A stretch of DNA of 64,000 bases from Lelliottia amnigena (lineage in GTDB: Bacteria > Pseudomonadota > Gammaproteobacteria > Enterobacterales > Enterobacteriaceae), in the NCBI GenBank assembly GCA_900635465.1, contig LR134135.1:4278001-4342000 (forward strand), written 5' to 3'. Shown here piece by piece: positions 61,371 to 64,000 of this stretch (positions within the stretch are counted from its first letter, which is position 1; each line of letters begins with the position of its first letter). A model generated the notes under the pieces. The model was not told where the DNA came from. It worked only from the letters and a program-made list of their open reading frames with translations, and did not search any database. The position numbers were made by a program, and so were the translations under genes.

Positions 61371-62381
61371 ATGAAACGTGAACTTGCCATCGAATTCTCC
61401 CGCGTCACCGAAGCCGCCGCCCTCGCAGGCTATAAGTGGTTAGGCCGGGGCGACAAAAATATTGCTGACGGCGCGGCCGTTCACGCGATGCGCATTATGC
61501 TCAATCAGGTCAACATTGACGGGACCATTGTCATCGGCGAAGGCGAGATCGACGAAGCGCCAATGCTGTTCATCGGTGAGAAAGTGGGCACCGGTAACGG
61601 TGACGCGGTAGATATCGCCGTCGACCCGATTGAAGGCACGCGCATGACGGCGATGGGCCAGGCGAACGCGCTGGCGGTGCTGGCGGTCGGCGATAAAGGC
61701 TGCTTCCTCAACGCGCCTGATATGTACATGGAAAAACTGATTGTCGGTCCTGGCGCGAAAGGCGCTATCGATCTCAATCTGCCTCTGGCGGATAACCTGC
61801 GCAATGTCGCGGCCGCGCTGAATAAACCGCTCAGTGAACTGACCGTCACTATTCTCGCCAAACCGCGCCATGACGTCACCATTGCGCATATGCAGCAGCT
61901 GGGCGTGCGTGTTTTTGCCATTCCGGATGGCGACGTCGCGGCGTCTATTTTGACCTGTATGCCAGATAGCGAAGTCGACGTGCTGTACGGCATTGGCGGC
62001 GCGCCGGAGGGCGTGGTGTCCGCTGCGGTGATCCGCGCGCTAGATGGTGATATGCAGGGCCGCCTGTTGGCGCGTCATGACGTGAAAGGTGACAGCGAAG
62101 AGAACCGTCGCATCGGTGAACAGGAGCTGGCGCGCTGCAAAGCGATGGGCATTGAAGCGAATAAAGTGCTGTCACTGGATGACATGGCGCGCAGCGATAA
62201 CGTGATCTTCTCGGCAACGGGCATCACTAAAGGCGATCTGCTGGACGGCATCACCCGCAAGGGCAATATGGCCACCACCGAAACGCTGTTGATTCGCGGA
62301 AAATCACGCACCATTCGTCGTATTCAGTCGATTCACTATTTGGATCGCAAAGACCCGAATGTTCAAACTCACATCCTGTAA
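61371..62381 (+). CDS. glpX: fructose-1,6-bisphosphatase class II
   Basis: 336 codons, as in E. coli. Mn2+-dependent gluconeogenic FBPase of the lithium-sensitive phosphatase fold. Metal and substrate residues are visible in GEGEIDEAPML (Asp/Glu near 57), VDPIEGTRMTAMG (Asp85, Glu88) and GIGGAPEGVVSAA. 226 nt after glpK with two palindromes between, so it may be expressed apart from glpFK here. Confidence 0.96.
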   Translation: MKRELAIEFSRVTEAAALAGYKWLGRGDKNIADGAAVHAMRIMLNQVNIDGTIVIGEGEIDEAPMLFIGEKVGTGNGDAVDIAVDPIEGTRMTAMGQANALAVLAVGDKGCFLNAPDMYMEKLIVGPGAKGAIDLNLPLADNLRNVAAALNKPLSELTVTILAKPRHDVTIAHMQQLGVRVFAIPDGDVAASILTCMPDSEVDVLYGIGGAPEGVVSAAVIRALDGDMQGRLLARHDVKGDSEENRRIGEQELARCKAMGIEANKVLSLDDMARSDNVIFSATGITKGDLLDGITRKGNMATTETLLIRGKSRTIRRIQSIHYLDRKDPNVQTHIL

Positions 62382-62477
62382 GGTGATTTGATCAATAGAG
62401 CTTTCCGGCCCCGCTGGGCTGGAAATCTCTCCGGCAAGAACGGAAGATAGAAACAGATATCAGCACAGGAGATCGTC

Positions 62478-63224
62478 ATGGCGGACTGGGTAACAGGTAA
62501 AGTCACAAAAGTAACGTTCTGGACCGATGCACTTTTTAGTATCACCGTTCATGCCCCCATCCATCCGTTCACGGCCGGGCAATTTGCCAAGCTGGGGCTG
62601 GAAATTGACGGTGAACGCGTGCAACGCGCCTATTCCTACGTCAATGCGCCGGATAATCCGGATCTCGAGTTTTATCTGGTGACCGTCCCTGACGGCAAAC
62701 TCAGCCCACGCCTGGCAGCGCTCCAGCCCGGTGATGACATTCTGATGGTCAGCGAAGCCGCCGGTTTCTTTGTGCTGGAAGAGATCCCCGACTGCGACAC
62801 CTTGTGGATGCTGGCAACCGGTACAGCCATCGGCCCTTATCTCTCGATTTTGCAATACGGGAAGGATCTGGAGCGATTCAAAAATATCGTTCTGGTTCAT
62901 GCCGCACGCTATGCCGCCGATCTGAGCTATCTGCCGCTGATGCAGGAGCTTGAAAAACGCTACGAAGGGAAGTTGAAAATCCAGACGGTGGTGAGCCGTG
63001 AAACCGTGGATGGTGCGCTTACCGGACGCGTTCCGGCGCTGATTGAAAGTGGCGAACTTGAATCCGCCGTGGGTTTACAGATGAATGCTGAAACCAGCCA
63101 TGTGATGCTGTGCGGCAACCCGCAGATGGTACGTGATACTCAGCAGTTGCTGAAAGATTCCCGGCAGATGACCAAACATTTGCGCCGCCGACCGGGCCAT
63201 ATGACTGCTGAACACTACTGGTAA
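62478..63224 (+). CDS. fpr: ferredoxin/flavodoxin-NADP+ reductase
   Basis: 248 codons, as in E. coli. FAD enzyme passing electrons between NADPH and flavodoxin or ferredoxin; SoxRS target in E. coli. N-terminal FAD barrel with RAYSYVNAPDN (the R-x-Y-S motif) near residue 50, then the NADP domain with ATGTAIGPYLSIL near 115 and CGNPQMVRDTQ. The C-terminal aromatic Trp in EHYW stacks on the flavin. AGGAGAT ribosome-binding site. Confidence 0.96.
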   Translation: MADWVTGKVTKVTFWTDALFSITVHAPIHPFTAGQFAKLGLEIDGERVQRAYSYVNAPDNPDLEFYLVTVPDGKLSPRLAALQPGDDILMVSEAAGFFVLEEIPDCDTLWMLATGTAIGPYLSILQYGKDLERFKNIVLVHAARYAADLSYLPLMQELEKRYEGKLKIQTVVSRETVDGALTGRVPALIESGELESAVGLQMNAETSHVMLCGNPQMVRDTQQLLKDSRQMTKHLRRRPGHMTAEHYW

Positions 63225-63644
63225 TTAGCGGAAATTCACTTCCAGGGTGTCCTTGCCGTATTTATTCTCGCTCTGGGTGCCCACAAATGCGCCCAGATCG
63301 ATAAGGGTCATCACAAAAATCACCGTCGGAATGAGTTTCCCAACCACCCAGGGCAGTACCGACGGCAGTATTGCCCAGTTGCCCGCCACCAGCATCCACG
63401 CCAGTGGAACCAGCAGCGCCCACAAACCGGAACGGCCCCTGTCATGCAGACGTTTAACGATGACTGAAGCCGTTGGCCACAGCAGACATACGAGTGCAAA
63501 AGCCGCCGTTTGGGTGCCCAACCAGTTGCTGTACGCCAGGCCGAAAAGCACCAGCATCGCGACAATCCACGTCACGATCCAAATCCAGAAATCACGGCGT
63601 CCAATACGCCCTTTGAATGAAAACAGCCACTGCTGTATGGTCAT
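63225..63644 (-). CDS. yiiR: DUF805 inner-membrane protein YiiR
   Basis: 139 codons from MTIQQWLFSFKGRIGRRDFW; the frame is open 20 codons upstream but DUF805 proteins begin with this W-FSFKGRIGR-FW signature. Four hydrophobic segments follow (about 20-40, 46-62, 75-95, 103-122), with the conserved RLHDRGRSGLWALL loop between the second and third. Function unknown. It lies tail to tail with fpr (stops adjacent) where E. coli has yiiR. Confidence 0.85.
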   Translation of the reverse strand: MTIQQWLFSFKGRIGRRDFWIWIVTWIVAMLVLFGLAYSNWLGTQTAAFALVCLLWPTASVIVKRLHDRGRSGLWALLVPLAWMLVAGNWAILPSVLPWVVGKLIPTVIFVMTLIDLGAFVGTQSENKYGKDTLEVNFR

Positions 63645-63756
63645 GTCAGGTTCCTTATTATCGTCTGCCGCGTAGTTTACCCTGGAGTGCCGACCTTTTG
63701 ACAAGCCGGGCAGATATCGTTTTAATCATGAGCAATGACCGCCAGGGATAATATTG

Positions 63757-64000
63757 ATGAAAAGATGGACTCACCCGATTCTGCTGTGTTTAACGATGCT
63801 TATCGCCAGCTTTTCCCTGCTCGCCAATGACGCTTCTCCGCCTGCGACTGCGCCGTATCTTCTGCAAGGCGCGCCGTCGTTCGATCAATCGATCAGTCAG
63901 TTTCGTGAAACGTTCAACAAAGATAATCCCACGCTGGCGCTGGGTGAATTTCGCGCGATAGACGGCGCAAAAGACACGCCAACCCTGACGCGTGCAGCGA
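63757..64000 (+). CDS. yiiQ: DUF1454 periplasmic protein YiiQ (5' part only)
   Basis: Runs off the right edge after 81 codons. N-terminal signal peptide (MKRWTHPILLCLTMLIASFSLLA), then a mature part with the family segment APYLLQGAPSFDQSISQFRE and LGEFRAIDG. E. coli YiiQ lies in this position ahead of tpiA. Function unknown; probably periplasmic. Confidence 0.85.
   Translation, partial: MKRWTHPILLCLTMLIASFSLLANDASPPATAPYLLQGAPSFDQSISQFRETFNKDNPTLALGEFRAIDGAKDTPTLTRAA

Overview
The window is a piece of a chromosome from the Enterobacteriaceae. Gene content, protein lengths and regulatory sites follow Escherichia coli and Salmonella closely. ERIC elements, many CCCTCTCCC/GGGAGAGGG intergenic palindromes and a tandem ppiC pair point towards an Enterobacter/Lelliottia/Citrobacter-like member; the genus cannot be fixed by reading alone. 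Almost everything is core housekeeping sequence. I see no phage, plasmid, transposon, CRISPR array or defence island, and no convincing undescribed system.

Layout, left to right. (1) 1-17135: end of rhlB, gppA, rep, two adjacent ppiC copies, then branched-chain amino acid synthesis: ilvC, its activator ilvY, and the attenuated operon ilvL-ilvX-ilvG-ilvM-ilvE-ilvD-ilvA read leftwards; then yifB, maoP and hdfR. (2) 17187-23080: a full ribosomal RNA operon read leftwards: P1/P2 promoters, 16S, tRNA-Ile, tRNA-Ala, 23S, 5S, tRNA-Asp, tRNA-Trp. (3) 23105-27178: murI and btuB (with a cobalamin riboswitch), and trmA. (4) 27173-30530: an anomalous block holding the 5' end of clpB, then pgeF, rluD, bamD and raiA, all shredded by indels. 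It replaces the end of trmA, the expected yijD and fabR, and the first half of sthA. (5) 30529-49700: the rest of sthA, oxyR with divergent OxyS RNA, argHBC/argE with ARG boxes, ppc, gldA, katG, metF, metL-metB/metJ with met boxes, rpmE. (6) 49890-64000: priA, cytR, ftsN, heat-shock hslVU, menA, rraA, zapB, the glycerol genes glpF-glpK-glpX, fpr, a DUF805 gene (yiiR) and the start of yiiQ.

Three things deserve attention. First, the block at 27.17-30.53 kb does not belong at this locus. In E. coli clpB-pgeF-rluD-bamD-raiA sits upstream of another rRNA operon (rrnG). BamD is essential, so an intact copy must exist elsewhere; a misassembly from a noisy read is the simplest explanation, a real rearrangement the alternative. 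Second, five conserved genes outside or next to that block (ilvG, btuB, sthA, katG, menA) are each broken by exactly one extra base in a homopolymer run, the signature of a sequencing overcall rather than of biology. Third, the rRNA operon has the upstream flank of E. coli rrnB (murI-btuB-trmA) but the downstream flank of rrnC (aspT-trpT-hdfR-ilv), with an Ile/Ala spacer. This implies an exchange between rRNA operons relative to K-12, such as a swap of the two rrn-bounded segments, or an assembly join through the repeat.

Gene names rest on my recall of E. coli protein sequences, not on a search. Lengths called usual are those of the E. coli proteins.
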